DNA of 64,000 nt from Stutzerimonas stutzeri (GTDB taxonomy: Bacteria; Pseudomonadota; Gammaproteobacteria; Pseudomonadales; Pseudomonadaceae), in contig NZ_CP073105.1 of NCBI RefSeq assembly GCF_018138085.1, positions 1,302,001 to 1,366,000 of the forward strand. The letters are read 5' to 3'. Both the position numbers and the translations under genes were made by a program. Under the pieces are notes generated by a model. That model searched no databases and was not told where the DNA came from. It saw only the letters and a program-made list of their open reading frames with translations. The stretch's first letter is position 1. Each line of letters starts with the position of its first letter. Positions 21,469-31,432 of this stretch are shown here, one piece after another.

Positions 21469-22244
21469 TGTTCGATCGCATGCGCGAAGATATCCAGAGC
21501 GTTTTTCATCGCGATCCGGCGGCGCGTAACGCGTTCGAGGTTGTCACCTGCTATCCGGGGTTGCATGCAGTCTGGTTTCATCGGGTTTCGCATTGGCTGT
21601 GGCAGAACGACTGCAAGTGGCTCGCGCGAATGAATTCGAACCTGGCGCGCTGGCTGACCGGGATCGAGATTCATCCGGGCGCGCAGATCGGTCGTCGTTT
21701 CTTCATCGATCACGGCATGGGTATCGTAATCGGCGAGACCGCGCAGATCGGTGACGATGTGACGCTCTATCACGGCGTGACGCTGGGCGGCACCAGCTGG
21801 AACAAGGGCAAGCGCCATCCGACCCTCGAGGATGGGGTGATCGTCGGTGCCGGGGCGAAGATTCTCGGGCCGTTCACGGTGGGCGCGGGCGCCAAGGTGG
21901 GTTCCAATGCCGTCGTGACGCGTGCGGTGCCGGCTGGCGCCACCGCGGTGGGTATTCCGGGGCGGGTGATCGTCAAGGCCGATGACGAGCAAGAGGCCAA
22001 GCGCAAGGCGATTGCCGAGAAGATCGGCTTCGACGCTTATGGCGTGACCGAGGATATGCCTGACCCTGTGGCGCGGGCCATCGGCCAGTTGCTCGATCAC
22101 GTCCAGGCGGTTGAGGAGCGCATGGAGGGCATGTGCAAGGCGTTGACCGCACTGGGTAGCGATTACTGCGCCAAGCAGATGCCTGAACTTCGCGAAGAAG
22201 ATTTCGCCGAGGTCAAGAGCGTCGGTGACGAGCCGCGCGCCTGA
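21468..22244 (+). CDS. cysE: serine O-acetyltransferase (short, isc-linked form)
   Basis: Makes O-acetylserine, the acceptor for sulfide in cysteine synthesis. 258 residues from the ATG at 21468, which overlaps the trmJ stop. The N-terminal helical part is short ([20 protein letters not shown]), and the catalytic left-handed beta-helix follows, with [18 protein letters not shown] and [13 protein letters not shown] carrying the active-site His residues. The C-terminal tail is long and charged. Its place directly before iscR suggests that cysteine supply is tied to Fe-S cluster assembly. A second, longer SAT is encoded at 37283-38074. Confidence 0.95.
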   Translation: MFDRMREDIQSVFHRDPAARNAFEVVTCYPGLHAVWFHRVSHWLWQNDCKWLARMNSNLARWLTGIEIHPGAQIGRRFFIDHGMGIVIGETAQIGDDVTLYHGVTLGGTSWNKGKRHPTLEDGVIVGAGAKILGPFTVGAGAKVGSNAVVTRAVPAGATAVGIPGRVIVKADDEQEAKRKAIAEKIGFDAYGVTEDMPDPVARAIGQLLDHVQAVEERMEGMCKALTALGSDYCAKQMPELREEDFAEVKSVGDEPRA

Positions 22245-22358
22245 GTGCGGCAGGCGGAGCGTGCTGCTATCATGGACGGCCTCGTAGCGCCGTGGCGGGT
22301 CTTCGTCCGGCAATCCCGCTCCGCCTACAGCCAAAGTCCGAGTAATTCGATAGGTCTT

Positions 22359-22391
22359 ATAGTTGATCTAAATAGTCGGGTATTGCATACT
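22359..22391 (+). promoter_or_regulatory. iscR promoter with IscR type 1 operator
   Basis: Positions 22359-22383 match the 25-bp type 1 IscR box (ATASYYGACTRWWWYAGTCRRSTAT) at nearly every position: it starts ATAGTTGA and ends AGTCGGGTAT, deviating only at the central CT. A -35 like TTGATC (22363-22368) and a -10 like CATACT (22386-22391) are 17 bases apart and overlap the box, so [2Fe-2S]-IscR would block its own operon. Site match is seen; regulation is inferred from E. coli and Pseudomonas. Confidence 0.8.
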
Positions 22392-22422
22392 TGCCTCAAA
22401 CCATGATGCTTGGTGCGAACCG

Positions 22423-22914
22423 ATGCGATTGACTACCAAAGGCCGTTACGCCGTCACTGCGATGCTCGACCTTGCGCTGCATGCGCAACACGGGCCGGTG
22501 TCCCTTGCGGATATTTCCGAGCGGCAAGGCATCTCGCTTTCCTATCTTGAGCAACTGTTCGCCAAGCTGCGCCGTGGCAGCCTGGTTACCAGCGTTCGAG
22601 GGCCGGGTGGTGGTTATCAATTGTCCCGTGAAATGGCGGGCATACAGGTTGCGCAAGTAATCGATGCGGTCAATGAATCAGTCGATGCCACCCGTTGCCA
22701 AGGGCTGGGCGATTGCCATTCGGGCGATACCTGCCTGACCCATCATCTGTGGTGCGATCTGAGCCAGCAGATCCATGAGTTCCTGAGTGGTATCAGTCTG
22801 GCGGATCTGGTGATGCGTCGCGAGGTTCAGGAAGTGGCTCTGCGCCAGGACATGCGTCGCGCCAATGGTCAGACTTCGCAACTGGATAAGATTGAAGCGT
22901 CCGCCGTCGAATGA
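22423..22914 (+). CDS. iscR: Fe-S cluster assembly regulator IscR
   Basis: Rrf2-family repressor that senses cellular Fe-S status and controls the isc operon. 163 residues. The N-terminal winged helix ([40 protein letters not shown]) is followed by the cluster ligands Cys92, Cys98, Cys104 and His107, in canonical positions. Because the ligands are intact, both type 1 (cluster-bound) and type 2 binding are expected. It leads the eight-gene isc operon. Confidence 0.98.
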   Translation: MRLTTKGRYAVTAMLDLALHAQHGPVSLADISERQGISLSYLEQLFAKLRRGSLVTSVRGPGGGYQLSREMAGIQVAQVIDAVNESVDATRCQGLGDCHSGDTCLTHHLWCDLSQQIHEFLSGISLADLVMRREVQEVALRQDMRRANGQTSQLDKIEASAVE

Positions 22915-22944
22915 GCAGGACGACAGCCTGATAGGAGATACCTG

Positions 22945-24159
22945 ATGAAGTTGCCGATATACCTGGATTATTCAGCTACCACACCGGTCGATCCTCGCGT
23001 TGCCGAGAAAATGATCGAATGCCTCACTGCCGAAGGTAACTTCGGTAATCCAGCATCTCGTTCCCACGCCTTTGGCTGGCGCGCCGAGGAGGCGGTCGAG
23101 AACGCTCGTCGCCAGGTCGCTGAGCTGGTCAACGCCGACCCGCGTGAAATCGTCTGGACCTCCGGGGCGACCGAGTCGGACAACCTGGCGATCAAAGGTG
23201 CCGCCCACTTCTACGCCTCCAAAGGCAAGCACATCGTCACCAGCAAGATCGAGCACAAGGCTGTTCTGGATACGGCCCGCCAGCTGGAGCGTGAAGGCTT
23301 TGAAGTGACCTACATCGAGCCGGGCGAAGATGGCCTGATCACGCCGGCGATGGTCGAAGCCGCGCTGCGCGACGACACGGTGCTGGTGTCGATCATGCAC
23401 GTGAACAACGAGATAGGCACGATCAATGACATCGCCGCCATTGGCGAGCTGACCCGTGCGCGCGGTGTGCTGTTTCATGTCGATGCTGCTCAATCGACCG
23501 GCAAGGTCGAGATCGACCTGGAGAAGATGAAGGTCGATCTGATGTCCTTCTCGGCCCATAAGACGTACGGCCCGAAAGGTGTCGGTGCGCTGTACGTGCG
23601 CCGCAAGCCGCGCGTGCGTCTTGAAGCGCAGATGCATGGCGGTGGCCACGAGCGCGGTATGCGCTCGGGAACGCTTGCACCGCACCAGTCGGTGGGCATG
23701 GGTGAGGCGTTCCGCATCGCCAAGGAAGAAATGGCTGCGGAGAACGAGCGAATCGCCAAGCTGCGCGACCGTTTCTTCAAGCAGGTCGAGCACCTGGAAG
23801 AGCTTTATGTGAACGGCAGCATGACCTCGCGGGTGCCGCACAACCTGAACCTGAGCTTCAACTACGTCGAGGGCGAGTCGCTGATCATGGCGCTCAAGGA
23901 CCTGGCGGTTTCCTCTGGTTCAGCTTGCACGTCCGCTTCGCTGGAGCCGTCCTATGTGTTGCGTGCACTCGGTCGAAACGATGAGTTGGCGCACAGCTCG
24001 ATCCGTTTCAATTTCGGTCGATTCACCACAGAAGAAGAAGTCGACTACGCCGCGCAGAAGGTCAGCGAGGCGGTTACCAAGCTGCGTGAGCTTTCGCCCT
24101 TGTGGGACATGTTCAAGGATGGCGTCGACATTTCGCAGGTCGAGTGGGCTGCCCACTGA
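22945..24159 (+). CDS. iscS: cysteine desulfurase IscS
   Basis: PLP enzyme that releases sulfur from cysteine and hands the persulfide to IscU, TusA, ThiI and others. 404 residues, the same length as E. coli IscS. The PLP lysine lies in [12 protein letters not shown] near residue 206, and the catalytic Cys loop [20 protein letters not shown] near residue 328. The C-terminus needed for IscU binding ([21 protein letters not shown]) is complete. Ribosome binding site AGGAG precedes the ATG. Confidence 0.98.
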   Translation: MKLPIYLDYSATTPVDPRVAEKMIECLTAEGNFGNPASRSHAFGWRAEEAVENARRQVAELVNADPREIVWTSGATESDNLAIKGAAHFYASKGKHIVTSKIEHKAVLDTARQLEREGFEVTYIEPGEDGLITPAMVEAALRDDTVLVSIMHVNNEIGTINDIAAIGELTRARGVLFHVDAAQSTGKVEIDLEKMKVDLMSFSAHKTYGPKGVGALYVRRKPRVRLEAQMHGGGHERGMRSGTLAPHQSVGMGEAFRIAKEEMAAENERIAKLRDRFFKQVEHLEELYVNGSMTSRVPHNLNLSFNYVEGESLIMALKDLAVSSGSACTSASLEPSYVLRALGRNDELAHSSIRFNFGRFTTEEEVDYAAQKVSEAVTKLRELSPLWDMFKDGVDISQVEWAAH

Positions 24160-24200
24160 TCCGTCGAGTCTCACATACCTGATTCAATGAGGATTGCACC

Positions 24201-24593
24201 ATGGCATACAGTGACAAGGTCATTGACCATTACGAAAATCCCCGCAACGTCGGCAAGTTCGACGCTGAGGATCCCTCCATCGGTACCGGTATGGTCGGTG
24301 CTCCGGCGTGCGGCGACGTGATGCGCTTGCAGATCAAGGTCAACGAGCAGGGCATCATCGAAGATGCCAAGTTCAAGACCTACGGCTGCGGTTCGGCCAT
24401 CGCTTCGAGCTCTCTGGCCACTGAGTGGATGAAAGGCAAGACGCTGGAAGAAGCGGAAACCATCAAGAACACCCAGTTGGCTGAAGAGCTGGCATTGCCG
24501 CCGGTGAAGATTCACTGTTCGGTGCTGGCCGAAGACGCGATCAAAGCGGCCGTTCGCGATTACCGTGAGAAGAAAGGGTTGCCTCAGGCCTAA
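24201..24593 (+). CDS. iscU: Fe-S cluster scaffold IscU
   Basis: Scaffold on which [2Fe-2S] and [4Fe-4S] clusters are built with sulfur from IscS. 130 residues. The three ligands Cys37, Cys63 and Cys106 and the conserved Asp39 (CGD) are all present, as is the LPPVK motif (residues 99-103) recognised by the chaperone HscA, encoded downstream in the same operon. Confidence 0.98.
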   Translation: MAYSDKVIDHYENPRNVGKFDAEDPSIGTGMVGAPACGDVMRLQIKVNEQGIIEDAKFKTYGCGSAIASSSLATEWMKGKTLEEAETIKNTQLAEELALPPVKIHCSVLAEDAIKAAVRDYREKKGLPQA

Positions 24594-24603
24594 GGGGGTA
24601 TCG

Positions 24604-24927
24604 ATGGCTATCAGCATGACGACCGCCGCTGCCAATCACGTGCGCCGTTCGCTGGAAGGGCGCGGCAAGGGGCTTGGCGTTCGGTTGGGTGTACGCACCA
24701 CCGGCTGCTCCGGGCTGGCGTATGTCCTCGAATTCGTCGATGAGGCAGCTGCGGAAGACTCGGTCTTCGACAGCCACGGCGTGAAGGTCATCATTGATCC
24801 CAAAAGCCTGGTGTACCTCGACGGGACGGAGCTCGACTTCGTCCGTGAAGGGTTGAACGAAGGTTTCAAGTTCAATAACCCCAACGTACGTGGCGAATGC
24901 GGCTGCGGCGAGAGCTTCAATATCTGA
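24604..24927 (+). CDS. iscA: Fe-S assembly protein IscA
   Basis: A-type carrier that binds iron or clusters and helps form [4Fe-4S] proteins. 107 residues from the ATG at 24604, 10 bp after iscU and preceded by AGGGGG. The three ligand cysteines are Cys35, Cys99 and Cys101 (GCSGLAY and GECGCGESF). A longer frame upstream overlaps iscU and is rejected because the family begins MAISMT. Confidence 0.97.
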   Translation: MAISMTTAAANHVRRSLEGRGKGLGVRLGVRTTGCSGLAYVLEFVDEAAAEDSVFDSHGVKVIIDPKSLVYLDGTELDFVREGLNEGFKFNNPNVRGECGCGESFNI

Positions 24928-24934
24928 GGACGCT

Positions 24935-25456
24935 GTGGGAACTCTTTGTCACTTTGCGCTGTTCGAGTTGCAGCCCGCTTTCGATCTCGATCAGGACATG
25001 CTTTCGGCTCGTTATCGCGAGCTCGCCCGCAAGGTCCACCCCGATCGGTTCGCCGACGCGGGCGAGACGGAGCAGCGACACGCCATCGAGCGCTCGGCGA
25101 ACCTGAATGAGGCCTATCAGACCCTGAAGATGCCTTCGCGGCGGGCCCGTTATCTGCTTACGCTGCAGGGACGGGAAATGCCGCTGGAGGCAACCGTTCA
25201 GGATCCGGCCTTCCTCATGCAGCAGATGCAGTGGCGCGAGGAGCTCGAAGAGTTGCAGGACGATGCGGATATCACCGGCATCGCTTCGTTCAAGACTCGC
25301 CTCAAGTCGGCCCAGCAGGCGCTCAACGACTCGTTCGCGCGCATCTGGCAGGACGACTCGCAGCGCGAAGAGGCGGAGCGGCTGGTGCGGCGTATGCAAT
25401 TTCTCGACAAATTGTCGCAGGAAGTGCGCCAACTGGAAGAGCGCCTCGACGACTAA
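24935..25456 (+). CDS. hscB: Fe-S co-chaperone HscB
   Basis: J-domain co-chaperone that brings IscU to HscA. The start is the GTG at 24935 ([16 protein letters not shown]), 7 bp after iscA with TGAGGA before it; this gives 173 residues, as in the family. The J-domain HPD motif is at residues 35-37, followed by the helix with [18 protein letters not shown]. The C-terminal three-helix bundle that binds IscU is complete. Confidence 0.96.
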   Translation: MGTLCHFALFELQPAFDLDQDMLSARYRELARKVHPDRFADAGETEQRHAIERSANLNEAYQTLKMPSRRARYLLTLQGREMPLEATVQDPAFLMQQMQWREELEELQDDADITGIASFKTRLKSAQQALNDSFARIWQDDSQREEAERLVRRMQFLDKLSQEVRQLEERLDD

Positions 25457-25497
25457 CCCTGCGCAGCGCAAAGCGTTGCGCCCGATATCAGACAGAC

Positions 25498-27360
25498 ATG
25501 GCCTTACTTCAGATAGCTGAACCCGGACAAAGCCCGCAACCTCACCAGCGTCGTTTGGCAGTTGGCATCGATCTGGGGACCACCAATTCACTTGTGGCAG
25601 CCCTGCGTAGTGGCGTCACCGCGCCGCTGGCCGATGCTGATGGCGAAGTGATACTGCCTTCCGCGGTGCGTTATCACGCTGATCGCGTCGAAGTGGGGCA
25701 TGGCGCCAAGCGTGCCGCCGCCACTGATCCGTTGAATACCATCCTGTCGGTGAAGCGTCTGATGGGGCGCGGTATCGGTGATGTGAAGCAGCTGGGTGGT
25801 CAACTGCCCTATCGTTTCAGCGAAGGCCAATCACAGATGCCGTTCATCGAGACGGTCCAGGGGGCCAAGAGTCCGGTGGAAGTCTCGGCTGAAATATTGC
25901 GCACGCTGCGCGAGCGCGCCGAAGCCGTGCTTGGCGGTGAGCTGGTGGGGGCCGTCATCACGGTGCCGGCTTACTTCGACGAGGCTCAGCGGCAGGCGAC
26001 CAAGGATGCCGCCCGACTGGCCAATCTGAATGTGCTGCGCCTGCTCAACGAACCTACCGCCGCGGCTGTCGCCTATGGTCTGGATCGCGAGGCGGAGGGC
26101 GTCGTGGCGATCTATGACCTGGGTGGTGGCACCTTCGATATTTCGATCTTGCGTCTGACCCAGGGCGTGTTCGAGGTGCTGGCTACCGGCGGAGACACGG
26201 CGCTGGGCGGCGATGATTTCGATCATGCCATCGCTGGCTGGATCCTGGCGCAGGCGGGCGCCTCGCAGGACCTCGATCCTGGCGCGCAGCGCGAAGTGTT
26301 GAAGATCGCGTGTGATGCGAAGGAAAAGCTCAGCGATGCGGACGCCGTCGAGGTGCGCTATGCCGATTGGCAGGGCGCACTGACTCGCGAGATATTCAAT
26401 GAACTCATCGATCCGTTGATCGCCTTGAGCCTCAAGTCATGCCGGCGCGCCCTGCGCGATTCGTCGGTCGAGCTGGACGAGGTCCATGCCGTCGTCATGG
26501 TCGGTGGCTCCACTCGGGTGCCTCGAGTGCGCGAGCGGGTCGGCGAGATGTTCGGTCGCGAGCCGCTGACCGATATCGATCCCGATCAGGTGGTCGCCAT
26601 TGGCGCGGCGATTCAGGCCGAGACACTGGCTGGCAACAACCGCGATGGCGAGGAGCTTTTGCTGCTCGATGTGATTCCGCTGTCGCTGGGTCTGGAAACC
26701 ATGGGTGGGCTGATGGAGAAGATCATCCCCCGCAACACCACGATTCCCGTTGCCCGCGCGCAGGACTTCACCACCTACAAAGACGGCCAGTCGGCCATGA
26801 TGATCCACGTGCTGCAGGGTGAGCGCGAGCTCATCGCCGACTGCCGCTCGTTGGCGCGTTTCGAGTTGCGCGGTATTCCGCCGATGGTCGCCGGCGCCGC
26901 GAAGATCCGTGTGACCTTCCAGGTCGATGCCGATGGATTGCTGAGCGTATCGGCGCGCGAGCTGGCGTCCGGCGTCGAGTCGAGCATCCAGGTCAAGCCG
27001 TCCTACGGTCTGACCGACGGTGAGATTGCGCGCATGCTGGAAGACTCTTTTCACAAGGCCAGCGAAGACAAGGCCGCCCGCGCCCTGCGCGAGCAGCTGG
27101 TCGATGCGCAACGGCTGCTCGAAGCGGTCGAGGGCGCCCTGGCGGTCGATGGCGAGCGCCTGCTCAGCGATGAGGAGCGCGCAGCCATCGAGTCGCAAAT
27201 GCAGGGTCTGCGAGAACTGCTCGACAGCGAAGATGGCGTCGCCATCGAGCGGCAAATCAAACGCTTGAGCCAGATTACCGATGCCTTTGCCGCGCGCAGG
27301 CTGGACTCCACCGTCAAGGCTGCACTGGCCGGGCGGCGGCTTAACGATATCGAGGAATGA
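25498..27360 (+). CDS. hscA: Fe-S chaperone HscA
   Basis: Specialised Hsp70 that uses ATP to release clusters from IscU to acceptor proteins. The ATG at 25498 ([20 protein letters not shown]) gives 620 residues, normal for HscA. The nucleotide-binding domain carries [26 protein letters not shown] and [14 protein letters not shown]; the substrate domain follows from about residue 395. Much longer frames that run back through hscB are an artefact of reading frame without stops. It follows hscB by 41 bp. Confidence 0.97.
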   Translation: MALLQIAEPGQSPQPHQRRLAVGIDLGTTNSLVAALRSGVTAPLADADGEVILPSAVRYHADRVEVGHGAKRAAATDPLNTILSVKRLMGRGIGDVKQLGGQLPYRFSEGQSQMPFIETVQGAKSPVEVSAEILRTLRERAEAVLGGELVGAVITVPAYFDEAQRQATKDAARLANLNVLRLLNEPTAAAVAYGLDREAEGVVAIYDLGGGTFDISILRLTQGVFEVLATGGDTALGGDDFDHAIAGWILAQAGASQDLDPGAQREVLKIACDAKEKLSDADAVEVRYADWQGALTREIFNELIDPLIALSLKSCRRALRDSSVELDEVHAVVMVGGSTRVPRVRERVGEMFGREPLTDIDPDQVVAIGAAIQAETLAGNNRDGEELLLLDVIPLSLGLETMGGLMEKIIPRNTTIPVARAQDFTTYKDGQSAMMIHVLQGERELIADCRSLARFELRGIPPMVAGAAKIRVTFQVDADGLLSVSARELASGVESSIQVKPSYGLTDGEIARMLEDSFHKASEDKAARALREQLVDAQRLLEAVEGALAVDGERLLSDEERAAIESQMQGLRELLDSEDGVAIERQIKRLSQITDAFAARRLDSTVKAALAGRRLNDIEE

Positions 27361-27365
27361 CCTAG

Positions 27366-27704
27366 ATGCCGCAAATTGTATTCCTGCCCCACGCTGATTA
27401 TTGCCCGGAGGGAGCGGTGGTGGAAGCGCAGCCCGGTGAGACGGTACTTGACGCCGCGCTGCGGAACGGCATCGACATCGAGCATGCCTGTGAAAAATCC
27501 TGTGCCTGCACTACGTGTCATGTCGTGATCCGCGAGGGCTTCGCTTCGCTGGAGGCGTCGGACGAGTTGGAAGATGACATGCTGGACAAGGCGTGGGGGC
27601 TCGAGCCCACCTCTCGGCTGTCTTGTCAGGCCGCCGTCGCGGATGTCGACCTGGTCGTCGAGATCCCTAAGTACACCATTAACCAAGTTTCCGAAGGCCA
27701 TTGA
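27366..27704 (+). CDS. fdx: [2Fe-2S] ferredoxin of the isc operon
   Basis: Adrenodoxin-like ferredoxin that supplies electrons for cluster assembly. 112 residues. The cluster ligands are Cys42, Cys48, Cys51 and Cys87, exactly as in E. coli Fdx; Cys46 lies between them as a non-ligand. It starts 5 bp after the hscA stop and is followed closely by iscX. Confidence 0.97.
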   Translation: MPQIVFLPHADYCPEGAVVEAQPGETVLDAALRNGIDIEHACEKSCACTTCHVVIREGFASLEASDELEDDMLDKAWGLEPTSRLSCQAAVADVDLVVEIPKYTINQVSEGH

Positions 27705-27718
27705 GGGCGAGGTGTAGC

Positions 27719-27916
27719 ATGGCGCTGAAGTGGGCTGACGTATTGGATATCGCGATAGAACTGGCTGAGCGCAAGCCGGACGTGGATCCGCGTTATGTGA
27801 ATTTTGTCGAACTGCATCGCTGGGTCGTCGAGTTGCCGGATTTTGCAGACGACCCGCAACGTGGCGGTGAAAAAGTCCTCGAAGCGATCCAGGCGGCCTG
27901 GATAGAGGAACGCTAG
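27719..27916 (+). CDS. iscX: Fe-S assembly protein IscX
   Basis: 65-residue acidic protein that binds IscS and iron and modulates cluster assembly. The start is the ATG at 27719 (MALKWADVLDIAIELAERKP) with GAGG before it. The family blocks DVLDIAIEL, DPRYVNFVELHRWV and the end ILEAIQ..W-like VLEAIQAAWIEE are present. It is the last gene of the isc operon. Confidence 0.95.
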   Translation: MALKWADVLDIAIELAERKPDVDPRYVNFVELHRWVVELPDFADDPQRGGEKVLEAIQAAWIEER

Positions 27917-27996
27917 GGCTCGGTTTCGATATGCGACATGCGCATGCTGCCGGTCCTGCCCGGGTGATGCTGCGCTAAGCGGCGCATACCCACTCT

Positions 27997-28033
27997 TATA
28001 ATTTCAATCGGGACCCGCGTATAATTCGCGGGT
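27997..28033 (+). promoter_or_regulatory. ndk promoter region with inverted repeat around a TATAAT
   Basis: Two perfect TATAAT hexamers occur, at 27997-28002 and 28020-28025. The second is the centre of a 21-bp inverted repeat, ACCCGCG (28013-28019) and CGCGGGT (28027-28033). Either the second is the -10 inside an operator, or the first is the -10 and the repeat is a 5' hairpin of the ndk mRNA. No good -35 is visible for either. Confidence 0.55.
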
Positions 28034-28073
28034 TTACTCGTTCGCTTTAACCCCATCCTTTTCGGAGTTTTAA

Positions 28074-28505
28074 ATGGCCCTGCAACGCACTTTCTCCATC
28101 ATCAAGCCTGACGCCGTCGCCAAGAACGTTATCGGCGAAATCACTTCCCGTTTCGAAAAAGCAGGCCTGCGCGTCGTTGCTTCCAAGATGGTTCAGCTGT
28201 CCGAGCGTGAAGCCGGCGGTTTCTATGCCGAGCACAGCGAACGCGGCTTCTTCAAGGACCTGGTTGCCTTCATGGTGTCCGGTCCGGTCATCGTCCAAGT
28301 GCTCGAAGGTGAAGACGCCATCGCCAAGAACCGTGAGCTGATGGGCGCAACCAACCCCAAGGAAGCGGCTCCGGGCACGATTCGCGCCGATTTCGCGGTC
28401 TCCATCGACGAGAACGCTGTTCACGGTTCGGACTCCGAAGCTTCCGCGGCTCGCGAAATCGCTTACTTCTTCTCCGCCACCGAAGTGTGTGCCCGCATTC
28501 GCTAA
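28074..28505 (+). CDS. ndk: nucleoside diphosphate kinase
   Basis: Balances nucleoside triphosphate pools by moving the gamma-phosphate through a phospho-histidine. 143 residues; the catalytic His is His117 in the motif NAVHGSD, and the N-terminal [10 protein letters not shown] block is intact. GGAG precedes the ATG. It leads a run of same-strand genes (rlmN, pilF, rodZ, ispG, hisS, yfgM, bamB, der). Confidence 0.98.
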   Translation: MALQRTFSIIKPDAVAKNVIGEITSRFEKAGLRVVASKMVQLSEREAGGFYAEHSERGFFKDLVAFMVSGPVIVQVLEGEDAIAKNRELMGATNPKEAAPGTIRADFAVSIDENAVHGSDSEASAAREIAYFFSATEVCARIR

Positions 28506-28525
28506 TCAGGCGAAGGTGAATCCAG

Positions 28526-29674
28526 ATGACCGCTATGACCGGTAAAGTAAATCTGCTGGGGCTGACCCAGCCTCAGTTGGAAAGCTTCTTCGATTCGATT
28601 GGGGAGAAGCGTTTTCGCGCCGGCCAGGTGATGAAATGGATTCACCATTTTGGCGTCGATGACTTCGACGCCATGAGCAATATTGGCAAGGCCTTGCGCG
28701 AGAAGCTCAAGGCCTGCGCCGAAATTCGCGGCCCCGAAGTCGTCAGCGAGGACATTTCCACTGACGGCACCCGTAAATGGGTCGTGCGTGTGGCTTCGGG
28801 TAGCTGTGTAGAGACCGTCTATATTCCGCAAGGTGGGCGAGGGACGCTTTGTGTTTCTTCCCAGGCTGGCTGTGCGCTGGATTGCAGCTTTTGCTCGACC
28901 GGCAAGCAGGGTTTCAACAGCAACCTTACCGCCGCCGAGGTGATCGGCCAGGTGTGGATCGCCAATAAGTCCTTCGGCACCATCCCGGCCAAGGTCGATC
29001 GCGCCATCACCAACGTCGTCATGATGGGCATGGGCGAGCCGCTGCTGAACTTCGACAACGTCGTCGCCGCCATGCAGATCATGATGGACGACCTCGGTTA
29101 CGGTATCTCCAAGCGCAAAGTGACGCTTTCGACATCCGGTGTGGTGCCGATGATCGACGAGCTGTCCAAGGTGATCGACGTCTCTCTGGCGCTTTCGCTG
29201 CATGCGCCTAACGATGCGCTGCGCGACCAGTTGGTACCGATCAACAAGAAGTATCCGTTGGATGTGCTGTTGGCGGCCTGCCAACGCTACATTTCCAACC
29301 TGGGCGAGAAGCGAGTTCTCACCATCGAATACACGCTCTTGCAGGGCGTCAACGACCAGCCAGAGCATGCCGAAGAGATGGTCGCATTGCTGGCGAAGAT
29401 TCCCTGCAAGATCAATCTGATTCCGTTCAACCCCTTCCCGCATTCCGGATATGAGCGGCCGAGCAACAATGCGATCCGTCGTTTTCAGGACATCCTGCAT
29501 AAAGCCGGGCACAATGTGACGGTGCGGACCACCCGTGGCGAAGACATCGACGCCGCGTGCGGCCAGTTGGTTGGGCAGGTGCTGGATCGAACACGCCGAA
29601 GCGAGCGCTACATCGCGGTGCGGCAGCTGCAATCCGAGCCAGTGCCGGCACCCGTCGCTACGAATCGTTCCTGA
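28526..29674 (+). CDS. rlmN: dual-specificity 23S rRNA/tRNA methyltransferase RlmN
   Basis: Radical SAM enzyme that methylates C2 of A2503 in 23S rRNA and A37 in some tRNAs. 382 residues. The cluster-binding CxxxCxxC is Cys116, Cys120, Cys123 ([12 protein letters not shown]). The [12 protein letters not shown] block binds SAM, and the C-terminal Cys in DIDAACGQL forms the methyl-bearing intermediate. A second Met three codons on is an alternative start. Confidence 0.97.
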   Translation: MTAMTGKVNLLGLTQPQLESFFDSIGEKRFRAGQVMKWIHHFGVDDFDAMSNIGKALREKLKACAEIRGPEVVSEDISTDGTRKWVVRVASGSCVETVYIPQGGRGTLCVSSQAGCALDCSFCSTGKQGFNSNLTAAEVIGQVWIANKSFGTIPAKVDRAITNVVMMGMGEPLLNFDNVVAAMQIMMDDLGYGISKRKVTLSTSGVVPMIDELSKVIDVSLALSLHAPNDALRDQLVPINKKYPLDVLLAACQRYISNLGEKRVLTIEYTLLQGVNDQPEHAEEMVALLAKIPCKINLIPFNPFPHSGYERPSNNAIRRFQDILHKAGHNVTVRTTRGEDIDAACGQLVGQVLDRTRRSERYIAVRQLQSEPVPAPVATNRS

Positions 29675-29688
29675 GGGGGATGTTGTTG

Positions 29689-30447
29689 ATGATCCTGCGC
29701 GTTGCGCTGCTGTTCTTGCTCGCCGGCTTCATGGCTGGCTGTGTATCTTCGGGATCGGGCAATCCGATGCGTACTTCCGAAGGCCGCGACGAGGCGCGAG
29801 ACGCCTACATCCAGCTGGGTATCGGCTATTTGCAGCAAGGTGAGTCGTCGCGAGCAAAGACGCCGCTGCGCAAGGCGCTGGAAATCGATCCCAACAGCGC
29901 CGACGCGCATGCGGCCCTGGCCCTGGTGTTCCAGAACGAAATGGAGAACCAGCTGGCCGACGAGCATTACCGCAAGGCGTTGTCGAGCCGCAACGACGCG
30001 CGCATCCTCAACAACTACGGTAGTTTCTTGTTCGAGCAGCAACGCTACGAAGAGGCCATGGAGCGCTTCTCCAAGGCCGCCGAAGACAACCTTTACTCCG
30101 GTCGTTCACATGTCTTCCAGAACATGGGCATGACCGCCCTGAAGCTCGGCCAGCGTGAACAGGCCGAGACCTACTTTACCCGTGCCCTGCGTCTCGACAG
30201 CCGGCAGCCACGCGCGCTTCTCGAGCTGGCGATATTGGCGTACGAAGACAAGGAGTACGTTCCGGCGAAGCGTTATTACGATGGGTTCAGCAGCCTGTCC
30301 GAGCAAACTGCACGCAGCCTGCTGCTGGGCATTCGTCTGGCGAAAATCCATCAGGACCGGGACCAGGCGGCGAGCCTGGGATTGCAGCTCAAGCGCCTCT
30401 ACCCAGGCACGCCTGAATATCAACAGTTTCTTTCGGAGCAACGATGA
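29689..30447 (+). CDS. pilF: type IV pilus biogenesis lipoprotein PilF (PilW-like)
   Basis: Pilotin-like lipoprotein that helps the secretin PilQ reach the outer membrane and multimerise. The start is the ATG at 29689, spaced properly from GAGGGGGA; earlier ATG and TTG codons overlap that site. The signal peptide ends in a lipobox FMAGC with Cys18. The mature protein is a stack of about six TPR motifs (for example YIQLGIGYLQQGESSRAKTP and LNNYGSFLFEQQRYEEAMER). 252 residues, as in P. aeruginosa PilF. Its stop overlaps the rodZ start. Confidence 0.93.
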   Translation: MILRVALLFLLAGFMAGCVSSGSGNPMRTSEGRDEARDAYIQLGIGYLQQGESSRAKTPLRKALEIDPNSADAHAALALVFQNEMENQLADEHYRKALSSRNDARILNNYGSFLFEQQRYEEAMERFSKAAEDNLYSGRSHVFQNMGMTALKLGQREQAETYFTRALRLDSRQPRALLELAILAYEDKEYVPAKRYYDGFSSLSEQTARSLLLGIRLAKIHQDRDQAASLGLQLKRLYPGTPEYQQFLSEQR

Positions 30448-31430
30448 TAGCGCCCCATTCCGAGACCGCTGCCCCGACGCCCCTGGGCAATCCAGGCGAG
30501 ACCCTTCGTGCCGCCCGCGAGAGCAAGAACTGGTCGCTTTCATCGGTGGCCAAGCAGCTCAACCTGTCGGAGCGCTCACTCAGTCAGATCGAGGCAGGCG
30601 ACTTCAGCCAGATGCCAGGGCATACCTTTGCCCGGGGCTATGTCCGGGCCTATGCCAAGTTGCTGGGGTTGGATCAGAATCGGCTGGTGCAGCAATTCGA
30701 TCAACATACCGGTACCGATGCGACCGGCAGCAGCGTCAACAGCCTGGGGCATATCGATGAACCCGTGCGCCTTTCGCGCAGCATGGTGCGTTTTTTCACC
30801 TTGTTGCTGACGCTGGTGATCGCGGTGGGCGCTTACCTCTGGTGGCAGGATCGTACCGCGCGCAATGCGGCAGGACCTTCGGTTACGGCTCTCGAGCGGA
30901 TCGAAGTCGAGGCGGCTGACGGCACGACCGAGATCCATCTGTTGGATCGTGCGGACGAGGCGGACGAGGCGGATGAACCTGCCGCAGACGAGTCGGTCGG
31001 CTCGCCTGCAGAGCCGGTGGATCAAGCCCCGCAGCCCACCGATGACATGAACCTGCCGCAGGCGCAGCAGCCTGCAGCCAGTGCACCGGAGCAACCGGCC
31101 GAGGCGGCACCCGCTCCCGTGGCCGAGCCCGAACCTGCCGTGACGGAGACCGCCGCCGCTCCCGCCGAGCCAGAACCTGTCGCTCCGGGCGAAGGACGAC
31201 TAATGCTGGACTACACCGCTGACTGCTGGACACGTATCACCGACGCTGACGGCAAGGTGCTCTATAGCGGCCTGGCCAAGGCTGGTAGCAGCCGCACGCT
31301 GGTTGGCAAGACCCCTATGGACGTGCATCTGGGCTTTGCCTCCGGAGTGCAGGTCAGCTTCAACGGCGAAGCCGTCAGTCTTTCTGGCAAAAAGCGCGGC
31401 GAAACTGCGCGTCTCAAGCTCGGACAGTAA
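30444..31430 (+). CDS. rodZ: cytoskeletal protein RodZ
   Basis: Links MreB filaments to the rod elongation machinery. 328 residues: a cytoplasmic helix-turn-helix domain at about 18-80 ([20 protein letters not shown] and [20 protein letters not shown]), one membrane span at about 115-134 ([18 protein letters not shown]), a long Pro/Ala/Glu-rich periplasmic linker (about 165-250) and a C-terminal DUF4115 beta domain starting [13 protein letters not shown]. It overlaps pilF by 4 bases and is followed by ispG after 2 bases. Confidence 0.93.
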   Translation: MIAPHSETAAPTPLGNPGETLRAARESKNWSLSSVAKQLNLSERSLSQIEAGDFSQMPGHTFARGYVRAYAKLLGLDQNRLVQQFDQHTGTDATGSSVNSLGHIDEPVRLSRSMVRFFTLLLTLVIAVGAYLWWQDRTARNAAGPSVTALERIEVEAADGTTEIHLLDRADEADEADEPAADESVGSPAEPVDQAPQPTDDMNLPQAQQPAASAPEQPAEAAPAPVAEPEPAVTETAAAPAEPEPVAPGEGRLMLDYTADCWTRITDADGKVLYSGLAKAGSSRTLVGKTPMDVHLGFASGVQVSFNGEAVSLSGKKRGETARLKLGQ

Positions 31431-31432
31431 TC

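Noticed and set aside
25231..25497. N-terminal extension of HscA back through hscB
   Set aside because: The frame is open by chance; the HscA family begins at the ATG at 25498 and hscB occupies the region in another frame.
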